Notes: a model not told the origin generated them from the sequence alone. A stretch of DNA of 64,000 bases from Trametes villosa (GCA_002964805.2 PUDQ02000117.1:35173-99172); one strand, 5' to 3'. Shown: positions 1-12,600, counted from the first letter of the stretch. Made by a program: numbers and translations.

Positions 1-237
1 CACGGACACGCCGCTGATGCCGGAACCGAGAACTCCTCGCGGACTGGCTTCGTCGTACCCGGAAACTACCACGACAGGAAGCGCGTCATCCAAGGAGAGG
101 CTGCGGACGCACTGCAGCGCCGCCACGGACACGCGGCGGACGGCGGTGGCGACTCTGATGATACAGACGCCTCCGAGCCCGGGCATGGGCATAACCTCAT
201 CAAGCGTGCGGTGCAGGGCGAGGTCGTCCTCCTGTAG
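1..237 (+). CDS. C-terminal end of an unknown gene (cut by window edge)
   Basis: Frame 1 is open from the first base to a TAG at 235-237 and would encode the last 78 residues of a protein. The peptide is hydrophilic and rich in His, Asp and Gly, with two similar HGHAAD stretches, and has no membrane segment. I do not recognise it. The minus strand is also open here in one frame, so the strand choice rests on amino-acid composition and on the stop position only. It could be chance open sequence in GC-rich DNA. Confidence 0.35.
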   Translation, partial: HGHAADAGTENSSRTGFVVPGNYHDRKRVIQGEAADALQRRHGHAADGGGDSDDTDASEPGHGHNLIKRAVQGEVVLL

Positions 238-844
238 TGTCTTGGGACGAAGCGACAGTATAGCGGGTGGAATATGGCATCATCCATCTGGAAAGGATTA
301 TTATGGTGCGCCGGGTCAATTCGTTTCGATACCATGTTCGCTGATGCAAGGGCTTTCAGCTAGACATGCGCCTCTCTAGCGATGGAGGGGAACGATCGTG
401 TTCTCGGCGCTGGACTTCACAATTTATGATATTAGAGATAGCAATGAGATTGAGACTCCAGATGATCATTAGTTGCGAATGAGAAAACTCAGCTAGACAA
501 TGCCGGTGTAAGTCGTGTTAGCACAAAAACCGGGTCAGATTCGCAGTTAGAGTCACATGATGGTCACGTCATGGCAATAGAGCAGGAAGATATCCCTTAC
601 GCCCTCATCTAGATTCAGCTTCAAGGCGAGCAGATTGCGTCCAAGACTGTCCTGCCACAGTACGGGCGGCCCGACCATCCCGACCGGACAGCACCGGACC
701 TGTCACGGCGGTGAATAGAGTGTGACGTGTGACTCCGTGCGTGGGAAGGCGCCGCCGAAAAGGCCGAGAAGACCGGGCTCGGCACGGGTGAGGTCCTCCC
801 GCGCGAAACTTAAAGTGTGCGCAGAGAATTTGGCGTGGACCTCG
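238..844. other. Intergenic, upstream region of the aminopeptidase gene
   Basis: About 600 bases with no supported gene. The left part is AT-richer and has no long open frame. The right part (from about 700) becomes GC-rich and leads into the aminopeptidase 5' end, so its promoter and leader must lie here. I see no convincing TATA box. Confidence 0.5.
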
Positions 845-3411
845 ATGCTGCTCGCTCGTTCAGGCTCCCGTCTCCTCTCTCGCTCCTCCGCTCTCCTCAG
901 GACCATGTCGTCGCAGGTCTACGTGCTCCCCATCGACCCCAACGCGCCGTCTGCGGCCGCCACCACCGGCGTCGACGCTGCGAAGCTCTGGCAGTCCACA
1001 CCCGCCGCCTTCGAGTCGAAGCCTGCGAAAGCAGGCACGACGCACCTGTTTTACGGCGCGCCGAAGGAGAAGACGATCACCGCGCTCACGTCGCTCGGCG
1101 ACAAGTTCGCGCAGAAGAAGGGCGATGAGCGCCGCGAGGTCGTGCGCCAGGCTGTCGCTAGCGCTGTCAAGAAAGTGCGCGACCTCGGGGAGGGCGTGCA
1201 GGGGAGCAACGTCGCGGTCGACGCATCTGCAGATGCGCATGCTGCAGGTATGCTCTCAGTACCCATGAGACCTACGTGCCGGCGAGTAACCGGGCTGCAG
1301 CGGTCGCGGCCCACCTCGCGGCGTACAACTTCAACCTGAAGACAAAGCCGACCTCTCCCTTCGATCCTCGCCTCTCGGAACCTCTCCCTGAGAAGCTCAA
1401 CCTGTCTCCGCTGACGTCGGACAAGGACTGGGAGACTGGTGCCATCTATGCGAAGGCGCAGAACTTTGCCCGGACGCTCATGGAGCTCCCCGCAAACATC
1501 ATAACCCCCACGGTGAGTTCATCTTCTGTATACGTGACCATCATAGGCGGAGACGCGTTCAAAGTCAAAATCGTGATATCGGAAAGAGGACCGGGAGGGT
1601 ATCGTACATCGCAGAGCCCTACTGAGCTCACGACCGCGTGAGTTACGGATTGGGGGGTACGGTAAGATTGCGCGTGGGACAGGGATAGCTCAAATGTTAC
1701 CCGCGATATTCCGGCTGATTATCCATCTGACTTTCATGTTACGCCCGAGTGCCACTCCTAGAGAACGGCGTGTCACGCGCTCCTGGCGAAGATGGATACT
1801 GACCAAGCTTAGGCCTTCACAGAACGCGTCAAGACCGAATTCGCTGGCGTCTCAAACGTAGAGGTGATCGTTCGCGACACAGGTGCGTCACAGACCTCGC
1901 GGCCGTTTCTGTTGGCTCATCATGCAGTGTCCTAGCATGGGCCGCGGAGAAGGGCATGGTAAGTGCGACGTGCGTCAAACGACGCAGCACGCTTACACAG
2001 TTCGTAGAACACGTTCCTGTCGGTGACCAAGGGGGCTACCGAGCCTGCCAAGTTCCTCGAGATGTGAGCAGCTATCCGCACTCGCCGAGTCGTGGTGGGC
2101 CTGACATCTATTCAGTCATTACAAGGGCAGGGCGACCGACGTGGCGCCCGTCGTCTTCGTCGGCAAGGGCATTACGTTCGACTCCGGAGGTATCTCCATC
2201 AAGCCCTCCGCTGTGCGTTCATGTCTTCTTGTACCCCCGCTGCAGCTGAAGTTGGTTGCGATAGGGCATGTCCCTCATGCGCGGAGACATGGGTGGTGCC
2301 GCGACCGTATGCGCGGCCGCGCTCGCGATTGCACAGCTCCAGGTCCCGTACGTATATTTTGTGTTTCCCTGCATGTATGCGCTCATACTCACATGGGCAG
2401 CATCAACCTGGTCGTGCTCACACCCCTCACCGAGAACATGCCCGGTCCCGCGGCGAACAAGCCTGGAGACATGTACGTCCTCTGTTGCGCGAACTCCGTA
2501 GACCCCTAGCTGAAGCTCTGCAGCGTGTATGCGATGAACGGCAAGTCTGTCGAGATTGACAACACCGACGCTGAGGGCCGGTTGGTTCTGTCTGGTAAGC
2601 GCATACCCTGACAGTCATTCTCTCTATCCTCTCGCTGACCTTGACGGGTAGATGCGATCTACTACGGGTCGACGGAGTTCAAGCCGAAGACGCTCATCGA
2701 CGTCGCGACTCTCACTGGGTAAGTCCCACGCTGAGCAGGCAAACCGGGCGACAGCTGACGTGTGCGAATAGGTCCATGGACTACGGCCTCGGCGAGGTCT
2801 ACTCCGGCGTCTTCACCGTGTGTTACCTTCCAGTCCTCGTAACGCGCGCCGCTAACCGTGCCTGCATTTGCCTCTCACAGAACTCGGACTCCCTCTGGGA
2901 GGAGCTTCACGTTGCCGGCTTGCGCGAGCACGATCGTTTCTGGCGGATGCCGCTCGACGAAGAGTACGGCCCGCAGATCTACGGGCACAACGCGGACCTC
3001 TGCAACGTCTGTTCTCCCTTCCCATGTATACTCCCGGCTCGTTCCCTGACGTGCATGGTGTTCCCAGACTGGTGGCTCCCGCGCAGGGTGCTGCACAGCT
3101 GCGCTTTTCCTCAAGTCGTTCGTCGAGGGCGTCGAGCCTGCCGACGGTGCTGACGAGCCGGCCATCCGGTGGGCGCACGTCGACATCGCCGGGTCTATGG
3201 AGGTACGTGCACTACTCCTTCACGGCTATGCGCGCGTCGCTGATAGATGGGACGTGTCAGGCGTCGCGGGGGACGGCATACCAGGAGAAGGGCATGACGG
3301 GCCGGCCGACGCGGTATGTCCCTCTGTCCTGAAAAGTGTGCTTGAGACTGACCGTGACCATGAAAATGTAGAGCTCTGATCGAGTTTGTGCGTCGGCTCG
3401 CGCAGCAGTGA
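845..3411 (+). CDS. Leucyl aminopeptidase, M17 family (cytosol aminopeptidase)
   Basis: A zinc/manganese exopeptidase that removes N-terminal residues such as leucine. The model has 15 exons: ATG 905 (or 845)-1247, 1301-1512, 1813-1882, 1936-1958, 2008-2063, 2116-2212, 2265-2347, 2401-2472, 2524-2594, 2652-2718, 2772-2817, 2881-3006, 3068-3202, 3261-3313, 3372-3411. All junctions keep frame and give 497 aa from ATG 905. The M17 signature NTDAEGRL is encoded by exon 9, the Lys/Asp metal ligands by GKGITFDSGG in exon 6, and another ligand Asp by MRGDMGG in exon 7. Starting at ATG 845 adds 20 residues rich in Arg, Leu and Ser that resemble a mitochondrial presequence, so two start sites could give two locations. 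Intron 2 (300 nt) is far longer than the others (about 40-70 nt). The gene looks intact. Confidence 0.93.
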
Positions 3412-3860
3412 TCGTGCGCTCGTGTAGAGGTTCGCTCAGACTATCTCACACCTTCGTTGGTCGATCCCTAGACCGCGTGAACGTACATGTATGTTACAGA
3501 GCTAACGCTAATTGCATACAACTAAATTGGGGTTCTCGGGCAAGTATTGCGGAGAATGCCTGGTCAACCCGACGCCGGTTGGGACCCTGCCAACTTGACG
3601 GTAATCGCGCGGCCTGCGCGAGGTTCGTCAATCTCCATCCCAGGCCATGCGGCGGAAATTGTTAGGTAGGCTTTTCGTACCTTGCATTCATCAACGCAAG
3701 TAAGGCTGACAATGATCGCGACTGGTGTGCTCAGCTACAGGTCAGTATAGACAGCGCTTCCTTGACCGCCTTCTCGAAGGTCCGCTTGGACTGGCCGCTT
3801 GGACGGGTGGCGCGCAGCCACCCTCAAAGCCATGTTCTACCCACTTGGCTCTGATCTACC
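3412..3860. other. Intergenic
   Basis: About 450 bases between the aminopeptidase stop and the upstream block of the next gene. Short open frames are present but none has coding character. I see nothing else to annotate. Confidence 0.5.
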
Positions 3861-3904
3861 TCCAAGCGTTGTACGGACAAAGCGAGCTTGTTGAGAGGTA
3901 TAAG
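3861..3904 (+). promoter_or_regulatory. Conserved upstream block with TATA box, orphan-family copy 1
   Basis: The block reads CCAAGCG, then GACAAAGCGAG, then GAGAGGTATAAG. Its TATAAG lies 135 bases upstream of the ATG at 4034. The same ordered words occur upstream of both paralogues (44201-44241 on plus and 63092-63136 on minus), while the DNA between these blocks and the ATGs has diverged. Conservation across three copies argues for a shared core promoter. The role of the CAAAGCG word is inferred. Confidence 0.65.
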
Positions 3905-4033
3905 TCCGGCCATGAGACACCACCGACGGTCCGTACCCAACCACGTCCCAACGCCACTCGTCATACGGCATCCTTTGTCGCGCTTCTTGATCTCACCGGT
4001 CCTCGCCACACATATTCTTGTGCACCACTCGCC

Positions 4034-5248
4034 ATGAGCTACAGGACGAGAAGAACCCCGAACGCGCAGGAGCAGGCGGACGAGATGCGGGCCCTCGCCA
4101 TGCAGATCGAGGCCCTCCAAGTGCACCCCACGCCCGACATATCCGCTACCGTGGGTGGTCCGCACGATACTCGTTCACCCCTGGTGCAGCCCAGCTCCGC
4201 CACATCCCCCACGAACCAGCGTCTTACTCCGCTCTCGTCGCAGACGAGCACCCGCAGAGAGCACGCCTCCCTTGACGAGGCGCAGGGCGCCAGGGAATGG
4301 AGCCACGCGGAAGCGACGCGCGGGCGCAAGGAAACTCGCGTTCACCTCGGCGACCGAGCTCTCCCAACGCCGGAACCGCCGTCGGCGGCGAAGCAGGTCC
4401 CCTTCCCGACATCTTCGGCGCGCAGAGGTCGTGACGAGAACGCGGCCCCCCAACAGCAGCCAGGGGGGTCGACGAGGGACCTCATCCACGAAACGATGAA
4501 CGACATCGCGAAGGGCCGCGCGGAGAGAGAGAAGGAGCGCGAGCGCGCGAAGGCAGCGACGAAGAAGCTCACTATTCTGCTCAGGCGTCCCCAGACGCAG
4601 AGGCGGGACCGCTTCCAGCTTGTGATCGAGCCGCACCTAGAACATACGACGATTTGGGATGGTGCCGACCAGTATGTCCCGCCGTTGCACTCAATACACT
4701 GACCTGCTCTAACTTGCTTCTTCGCTAACCACAGTGACGTGTTCGCGTGGACCGGCACGCTCCTGGTGCGAGATACCAGGCCTCCGTCGCACATCTACAC
4801 CCGCGACATCATCAAGACCTACGACATCCAGTTTCGCGCGATCGCCGAGCCGCTCACCCATCCCAGACAGTCTTCGTCGATGCGCACGCAGCCCGAGTAC
4901 GATATATGGGCTGAGGAGTACTCCGGAAACCTCATCCGTGCACGCAACGGTCCCACGGACGTCCCCACTCTCAAGGCTGAGCGCGGTATCGCGGTCGAGA
5001 CTCCGTGCGAGTTCTTGGCCCCCGGAGCCCATGACGGCCCTTTCACCTGGCGCGCGCGCTTCTGGGTGCCCGTGCCATTTGATCTCTTCAATGGTGCGGA
5101 GCACAGGACGTTCGTGTGCCAAGCGAAGGTCACCGTGCAATACGAAAAGTCGGCTAAAACGGAAGTGACCGCGGAGAGCGTCGCAGTTGGAATCGAGCGT
5201 CTGAGGACGGAGCGACTGCTCACACAACCTCGGGCGTCGCCTCGATAA
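4034..5248 (+). CDS. Orphan two-exon family protein, copy 1 (383 aa)
   Basis: Exons 4034-4671 and 4735-5248 join in phase 2 and encode 383 aa. The N-terminal half (to about residue 210) begins MSYRTRRTPN, has a short helical stretch with LAMQIEALQ, and is otherwise low-complexity and charged (a Glu/Arg/Lys-rich run near residues 160-180). The C-terminal half is conserved in all three copies in this window: an RDTRPP motif, a KTYDIQFRAIAEP motif, PEYDIWAEEYSGNLI, LKAERGI, a WVPVPFD motif and the ending IERLRTERLL. The alternating hydrophobic pattern suggests a beta-rich fold; this is inference. No known family is recognised. No signal peptide or membrane segment is seen. The start was chosen because all three copies share it, although the frame is open back to 3725. 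Confidence 0.8.
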
Positions 5249-5885
5249 ATGTAGTAGCGCCAGTGTGAGCGGTGCGATGTGTATGAATGGATCGCAGTCG
5301 TGCCTCACAATATGTGCAGTGTGAAAGGTCACCATGGTTGGCACGATACATCATCGAGTGCGACGAGTACCAGTACGCTCACCCACATTCACCCTTGTCA
5401 CTTCGCCTCCCGCTGTCACTGCTAAAGGCGCATCGTGCACTTCTGCTGGCAGCAATCGCGGAGCGTTATAGACTTCGTTGACAGGCCAGACCACACCTGG
5501 TCGAGCATGTATTCAACTGCTAGCTTTTCGTCGGCGCTCAGTCTATGGAAAGAGTGGCGTATGTTCGAGTAATCGTGTTGAGAAGGTCACTTCGGCGCAT
5601 TTTTCAGTTCGACGCAGCTCATGTTCATGGAAATTAGTGAATATGAATAGAACAGCACTGCGTTCTATGGTAAGTATGAGTCGTATCCATCACCCTAGAT
5701 TGGCGGTCCCGACTACTCAAAAGACGGAACTTGGAGGGACCCGGCTGAAAGACCTCGACTAGGATACGACGATGGTATGTGACATAAGTATGTACGCTCT
5801 CGCAACAGCTTCTTGTCGGTGACATCGATGAATACACAGATACCGTATGGAGATGAGAGCCTAAGATACGGTGTGGAAAGACTAT
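5249..5885. other. Intergenic
   Basis: About 640 bases after the orphan-family stop, moderately AT-rich with no supported gene. In the other copies an F-box gene follows here; none is found at this site. Confidence 0.5.
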
Positions 5886-5889
5886 AGAC

Positions 5890-6273
5890 TCAGTTGACAG
5901 GATGCATCCTTCCGAGCAATGCTCGGAGACTAGATGCATCCTGAATGCATTTTGCATTCACGGGGTGGTAGGTTAGTTTGTAAGATGCATTCTAGGATAC
6001 ATCTTGCATTGGTACGTACATTGAATGGTGAAGATGCGTTCCAGAATACATCTTGCGTCCGAGCCTACTCTTGGTAAGCAAGCAAGATGCATCCTAGAAT
6101 GCAAGATGCATTCGACAGCTCCTTCGCCGGACAAGCGGGCGTCAAAGATGCATCCTAAGATGCGTTTCACCCGGCATCTCTCTCTTCGGCGCCAAAAGTG
6201 TCCCTGCGCAAGATTCGAACGAGCGACCTGCGGACAACATGCATTGCCCGTCCTACCGCTGCCCCACAACGCC
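5890..6273 (-). mobile_element. SINE-like element, copy 1: tRNA-like head and GATGCAT-rich tail
   Basis: Read on the minus strand, the head (about 6273-6200) has an A-box-like TGGGGCAGCGG and a B-box GTTCGAATC at tRNA-like spacing, but no acceptor stem can be drawn, so it is not a working tRNA. The tail (about 6175-5890) carries many copies of GATGCATC and AATGCATCTTG in both orientations and a near-perfect hairpin CCGAGCA/TGCTCGG. A second copy with the same order lies at 30538-30785. The 5' boundary is uncertain and no target duplication was found. Confidence 0.45.
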
Positions 6274-6429
6274 TTACAAGCACTCGCGTATACGCTAATC
6301 CCGGGGAGACTCGTCGCAGGCTGCTCCACGCCCAGGCACATGGTCCGTCGATCTGGGGGCAGTATTTATTATAGTCATTCCGAGCTGCTTATCAAGGCTA
6401 CTAGAACAGGGGCGGGATGGAAGAAGAGC

Positions 6430-7330
6430 GGAGAGTGCTATCAGGCGCTGTTCGTGTAGGGGTGCGCCGGAGGAGAGCATGGTCCGTGCAGTGCGACCGA
6501 GGCGGGCAGAGCAGCACGTGGGAGGCGGAGTACGGCAGGGGAGGGAGAGCGCGGGAGGTCGGCGCGGGCATGCGGTGCGTCCCGAGGGATGGCAGAGCGC
6601 CGAGCGGGGGCAGGAAGAGCGCGGCGGAAAGGCGCGGAGCCTTGTCGAGGGACGGAGCATGGTCGGGGAGGCGGAGTGCAGCAGAGGGGCAGAACGCCGG
6701 ACAGTGGAGCACCGAGCGCCGGGCGGTGGGGGGCGGAGCACGGTCGAGGGGGAGAGCACAGTGAGAGAAACAGAGCGGGGCGGAGGCGGCCAGAGCGCCG
6801 GGCAGTGAGGAGACAGAGCGCGGCGGAGGCGGCTGGGAGCGCCGGAGGCAGGGCGCGGCGGAGGACACAGGGCGCCGGGGACTCGGAGGGAGGAGCCAGA
6901 GCGCAGCGGAGGCCCGGGGTTGGGGAGTCTGAGCGCGGCGGAGGACGCTGAGCGCAGCGGAAGCGGCTGGCAGCGTCGGAAGAGGCAGGGCGTGGCGGAG
7001 GCAGCTGAGTGCAGCGGGGGCGGCCAGAGCGCCATACAGGGAGGAGACGGAGGACGCAGGGCCCGGGCGCGGCGGAGGACTTAGGGCGCAGGGCGGAGGC
7101 GGTCAGAGCGCCGTAAAAGGAGGAGACAGAGCGCGGCAGGGGAGGCTGGGAGCGTTGGAGGACGCAGAGCGCAGGGCGGAGAGGCAGCGCGCGGCAGGGG
7201 AGGCTGAGCGCGTCGGAGGTGTGTGCAGCGTAACGCTCGGTAAGAGAGCGCGCTGGCGAAGTGCGGCAGGGGCAAGGGAGGCACGGCATACATACGGAGG
7301 GCGGCGGGAAGGAGAGCCAGTCGAGGTACC
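6430..7330. repeat. G-rich degenerate minisatellite, strand-asymmetric
   Basis: About 900 bases in which the plus strand is dominated by G with GAGCGC, GGCGGAGGC and GGAGACAGAGCG words recurring at irregular spacing. Long frames are open on both strands because stop codons are compositionally excluded. The predicted peptides are Arg/Gly- or Pro/Ser/Leu-rich and differ between frames, so I treat none as a gene. Confidence 0.6.
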
Positions 7331-9699
7331 ACGATAACGCGCTCTCGCACAGCGCTATGTCCAAGGATATAGTACTTATCGCTAGTAGAGCAATTAGAAA
7401 GTGTGGCACCAGTCGCCCATGATCCGAGCTGCATTAGCTGCCTATGAACCGTGTGCTACTGGACGGGCGTACACGCTGCACAAAAGCATGAAGGCGCGCC
7501 CACCGGGCGGGCATCACCAGCTAGACGGCTGTATCAGTCGCAACGTCCTCAACCCCTCATCGATGCATCGGGCGTGCCGGGAGTTTGCGACGATGTGCGC
7601 ACAAATGATGAGAGGCGTCATCTGTACCTAAAACGCTCGGCGTATATACACTCACTAACCCACGCTCTCACTGCCCGTCCAGATTCAGCAGATACCGGTG
7701 GGGATGCAGGCGTGGGTGCATATAGTACAGGACGATACGGCTCTTCGACTGCACACCGTGGGCGCTCCGGGCTATAGTCCTGTCGCAGTTTAGCAGGAGA
7801 CGAGGCAGGATCATGCGAGGTCGTTACGGCGTTACTTCGTACATGGAGTAGATGCCTGGGCGGGAGAGTTATGTTAGTGCCGGCGTAGGGAAAGACACAC
7901 GCGTACGTACACGACGTACGAGAAGGCTTGGGGATGGGCGAGGACGAGGGATGTAGTAGGGGATGGCAGGTGACACCCCGCGGCGCCGGCCGCAAACTAC
8001 CCCAGGAGGCCGAGAGGCTGACGGCGCTGGCAACACGAAGTCCACAGTCTGCCCGCTGCATCAGCAGGAGCTCACATCGGCCTTGGAACGGCTTGGTGCG
8101 CCCACAAAGACTCGAGTCGGCGCCCACCTCATGCTTTTCAACCCCCTAGGACGCACACGCCAAGGAGCTCCGTTCGCGCACCTGACGCATGCGCGCGATG
8201 TGCCTCCCGCTAAGACGCTTGCGCCTGCCCGTAGCGCACAGAATCGGCGCCGTCGCGATCGGGATGAGGGGTGGGCGGGGACAATGAGGTGAGGCCTGTG
8301 AGGGTGCGCGCGCATGCTCGGAATACTAGGGAAAAGGCGGTCAATGTTAGAACAGCGAAGAAGCGGCCTGAAACAACGCCTACTCACGGTCTATGCGGAC
8401 GCGAGCGCTCGAACGGCGTAGACGTGGATGAGGCGTGCATACGCCGTCCCGTGGGGTCCCTGACGCGGCGAGCGCGTTGCCTCTCCCGCCGCTTGCGCTC
8501 GACGCTGACATCCGCCCACAAGGAGATCCCGCCGCCTGAAATGCTGAGAATGGAGTGGGCGGGGTCGACATCACGTACTCACCGTTTCAAGCGAAGCGTC
8601 CTCGACGCGTGAGGAGAGCCCAGCTTGGCGTTCTGCGCTGCGTTTCTCCGGGCGTTTGAGCTGTAGGCTAGTGCTTTATAGTGTCGGAGTCGTCGTGTCG
8701 ACTCCAAGCGGCAGCCAGGGTGCGGAAAACCCACTGCGCCACCTCTAGACGGCGTGAGTACATCAATTAGTGCACCGAGGTACGCTTATCGTATGCCGAG
8801 ACTTGGAGGCTGCGAGGGCGAGCGTGTACACTTACGACTAGGTCGGTTCAAACGCGCTGTATCAGGGTTGCACGTCTGCGTCGTCTGTGACGCATAGACG
8901 GCCAGTCTTGCCACCCCGAAAAGACGTCGTTAGCAGCTGCAGGCGTAGCAGTGAAGAATGCGCACGAACCAGCCGAGGGTCCTGGGAAAGGTGCACGACA
9001 CGATAATGTCGAGTCGAGGGCACGCGTATGTCCCTACGCCTGTGCCCGCAAGTGGGCGTAGTAGTATATCGCGCTGTGCGCGGACATAACGAGAGGCTGC
9101 GGCGCGGCCTACGTGGTGTATCGGGCGCGAAGAGCACATGCGCGCACATGCGGGCTGCTGGCGTTCGAATTGGTTCGGGCAGGTGCCAATGCGTGCGACG
9201 CTTGTGGCGACACTCGTAGGATCTTGCGCACGATTCGACGCCGCAGGGAGACGCGTCCACGTACGTCGCAAAGAGGTACGACGTTCGCCGCGGGGGCTTC
9301 TATCACTGCACCCTCGCGTACTGTACACTACGCAGAGCAATCGTAAGCAGCATAAGACTAGCCTTCTCGCGGAACCCGTGTAAAAGACTATTCGGCGCGT
9401 GGACGGATCTACACGACGCGACGCGCGCGGACAACATACCAGATAGGTAATTCGCAGACGTTTCGGATCCGTACACACTAGCTTTGTGGTCGCACGGCGA
9501 GGTCGAACACCACACGTATGTTAGCCTCAAGCCGGCATGATACTCGTCGTTCGTGTCTGTTTAGCGAAGTGGATGCGCAACTGAGATTCATGGAAAGACG
9601 GAGGTAGGTACGAGGCAACGATGTATAGCGTACACGAGATACTCGCACGGTGCCCTCGGTGCACCCGTGTTTAGACAGTAGTAGCACTGAAGAAGACCT
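7331..9699. other. Long intergenic stretch with no supported gene
   Basis: About 2.4 kb with only short open frames on both strands. The peptides are Arg/Ser/Cys-rich and show no motif, and no splice-joined frame could be built. It may hold old, unrecognisable transposon sequence. I see no tRNA, CRISPR-like array or clear tandem repeat. Confidence 0.5.
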
Positions 9700-12600
9700 T
9701 CAAGGACTCTTCCCCCTGCGTTCACGATGAGTGAATGCTGGGTGCGCCAATACCATGGTGCTTACCAAGTCGATGCTGTCCTTGAAGTGCTTGTGGCATA
9801 GGCCGAGAAGAACCGTGTAACGATGTGCCTGTCTACAAAGACGTGAATACAGGATCAAAGCGGAAACACTGGCGTACGTACTTCCGAGCATATGCAGCGG
9901 CGGCTGGCTCGGATTCTCGCTCTCTCTGCACCGAGCACTCCGTCCATTGGCGACGATAGTAGCCGAAGAAGCGCACTGTTCTGGCCATCTCTTCCTCGAG
10001 TAACCGGACGTCTTCATGCCAACGCTTCTTGAGCGCGCTGCTGCGGAACCAGTGGACGCGAAGAGCTTCACCAAGATCAGCGCCTGATTCGGGAGAGCGA
10101 AGAGACCCTCACCGTCGTTGTAGAAGCTATCATAGGGGCTACCCGGCTTCTCGGCTGTGAAATTGAACTTCTCCCAGATCCAGGAGACCGTCTCCCTACT
10201 CTCACCCAGTTTGCGATGCGCAGCGTCCAGTGTGAACTTCACGACGTCCTGGGGGCGCAGAGGGCGGAAAGCGTTGTCATCGGTGTCGGACATGCCTAGA
10301 GCTACAAGCGCGATGCGAGTGCGGCGATACCGATTAGCGGTAGTACGGACGCTTTCCTCCATGTTGCGGATAGACGTCACGGTGCGCGTTGTCTGCTTCT
10401 TGTTAACCGCATGGACCTTCTTGATCTTGTAGGCCTCGCGACCAATGATTGCCGTGCGGAGCTCATTCAAGGTGTCGCGCGCCTGGGCTTGACGTAGCTG
10501 GGTCTCGAACTGGACGAGTTCGCGCATGCACGGTTCGCGAAGCACGGCAGTGTCATAAGAGGAGGGAAGAACGACCGCTACGCCGTGTACCTCAAGCCAT
10601 ACTTCAGGCTTGCCCTTTGGCGAGCGCGCAGGAGGGAAGCCTTGGTTGATGGGGCCTGTATCGCTTCCCGGTGCACGGAACGGGAACGCCGGAGAGCGGT
10701 CAGTAGGAGTGGCGTCCTTCGCTGCCAGTAGTCTTAAGGCCTCGTCGACCAACGGACCGATGTAGGTGTTGCTGAGCACGGACCATGCACTGACATCGCG
10801 AAGGTATTGTTGGCAGCGGGGTCGCAAAGTGTCCGCGTCTGGCGGGTCATCCCTTTCGAGGAGGTCTAACAGAGCGTCTCTGACAAGCAGAATGAAGCAA
10901 AGGTAGAGCGAGCGTGATCCTGGCCGACGCACCTTTCATGTTCGAGCGCGATACCGCGATGGATTAGCCCCAGAGGCCCGGCAGTAGGGCTGTCCTCGTC
11001 ACCCGGAGTCTTCTTCAACAGAGCGAGCAGCTGCTTCTCGGTAAGGCCTGGTAGAAGTGAATATAGACGAAGCGGTGCGGTGAGCTGGACGTACTGACCG
11101 TGGTTCTGACTCATGACGTAGGGGTTTCTCGCCTTCTCGAACTTCCGAGGGTCGAGTACGTTGACCTCCCATTCGGCCTCCATCTTCGTCCACGCTCGTA
11201 TCTTCGCCTTGTCCTTGACGTTCCCTTCGAGGGCGGCAAGGTGGTGAGACGACGCCGCGTACTGGTCTCTTGCATCATCGAGTCGATCAAACAGATACTT
11301 GGCTGTCACGATGACGCTCAGATGTATGTCAGGAGAAGAAAAAGAGGACTCACGCATTCCGTGCATTCGTTTCACGTTCATGTAGTTGTGGTAATCGTTG
11401 ATGACGTCATGGCGGTGTCCTGCAGACATCTCCCTCGTTCGGATAGCCAATGCGTTGAAGCCCGCCCAGATGCGCTCCAGAGCCTCGCCGTCCGTCATGC
11501 CAACGCCCGGAGTGTAGTGGTAAGAGTGCCAGATTTGGCACCAGAGACGATGTGCGGCGCCGTGGAACTTTGGAATGAGTGAGCGTGTCGGTGGGAAGTA
11601 TGTGTGCCTGATGCTCTTGAGGTTGCTGAAATTCTCGCGGAAGTTCGCGAGGCGGAGGTCGAGCTTCTTGATGTACTGGCAGTTGACGTCGTAGCCGCGG
11701 CACATCAGCTTCAGCACGTTCATCCAAGGCTGCAAGCCTGATAGCGAAGCATAATCCCCCCAAGCAAAGCTGGGAGGATGTCAGCGAGTGCGTATCATGG
11801 GGGGATGGATAACTCCCACCCTTCTCCCTTCAGCAGGTCGACGAGCCCGCCAGGTATCACAAACATATGTCGGGAGCACGTTAATCCGAGGATACCAGAG
11901 AGCTGTCCAGTATACCGCCCTTGCCCCATCGCACCGAACTTGTTGCACGTGCTTTCCTGTAGAAAAGCTGCGGGTCAGCAGGACGTAGCGCACGGAGTGT
12001 AGAACTGACCTCCTTGGCCGGCGGCTTGAATCTCTCTTGGTACTGAGCGAAGTCGCGCTCGTTGGCGAAGTAGCCTGCCCCTTCAGTGAGCGGGAAATCT
12101 TCCGGATCCATAGGCTTCAGCTTCAGGCTCTGGTGGAAATTCCCGTCGATGCTGTAGAAGAGCGTCTCGAGGAAGCTGCAAGAGAGATGGTGAGCGCGCG
12201 GAGGAAGGCGGCGTATGGGCAGACGTACGCGTCTTTGTCGGCACGCTCCGCCCATCCTGGGGCCATGTTCTTATCCGGTTGCGGGCAACATGGACATAGC
12301 ACGGCAAGGCTTCCAGCCGACAAACCCTTAATTGGCTCCTGGCCCGTCCGGCGCGTCGCACGAAGAAAGGCGAACTCCCGCATAGCGGTATTCAGCTCCC
12401 GCTCACGATCCTGGGCGAACATCAGCGCATGCATAAGAAGTCGATAAATGTGAATACCTTGGTCGCATTGGTGTCAATTGCATCTGTCGAGCGTCGAAGA
12501 TAGGTTACGAAGTCCATGGCCGTGATCTGCGTCTGGAGTGAGAGCAGATGATAGTCGCGCAGGCCGCTGACAGTAAACGCCGTCGTGGGTGTATCCCACG

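Noticed and set aside
5880..6180. CRISPR-like array from the repeated GATGCATC words
   Set aside because: Spacing is irregular, the words occur in both orientations, there are no unique spacers of constant length, and the DNA is eukaryotic.
6200..6273. Possible tRNA gene on the minus strand
   Set aside because: A and B boxes are present but the acceptor and T stems do not pair and the anticodon arm is poor; better explained as a SINE-like head.
6295..7434. Several long open frames on both strands (up to 322 codons on the minus strand)
   Set aside because: They lie in the G-rich repeat, overlap each other in different frames and have extreme Pro/Ser/Arg/Leu composition without motifs.
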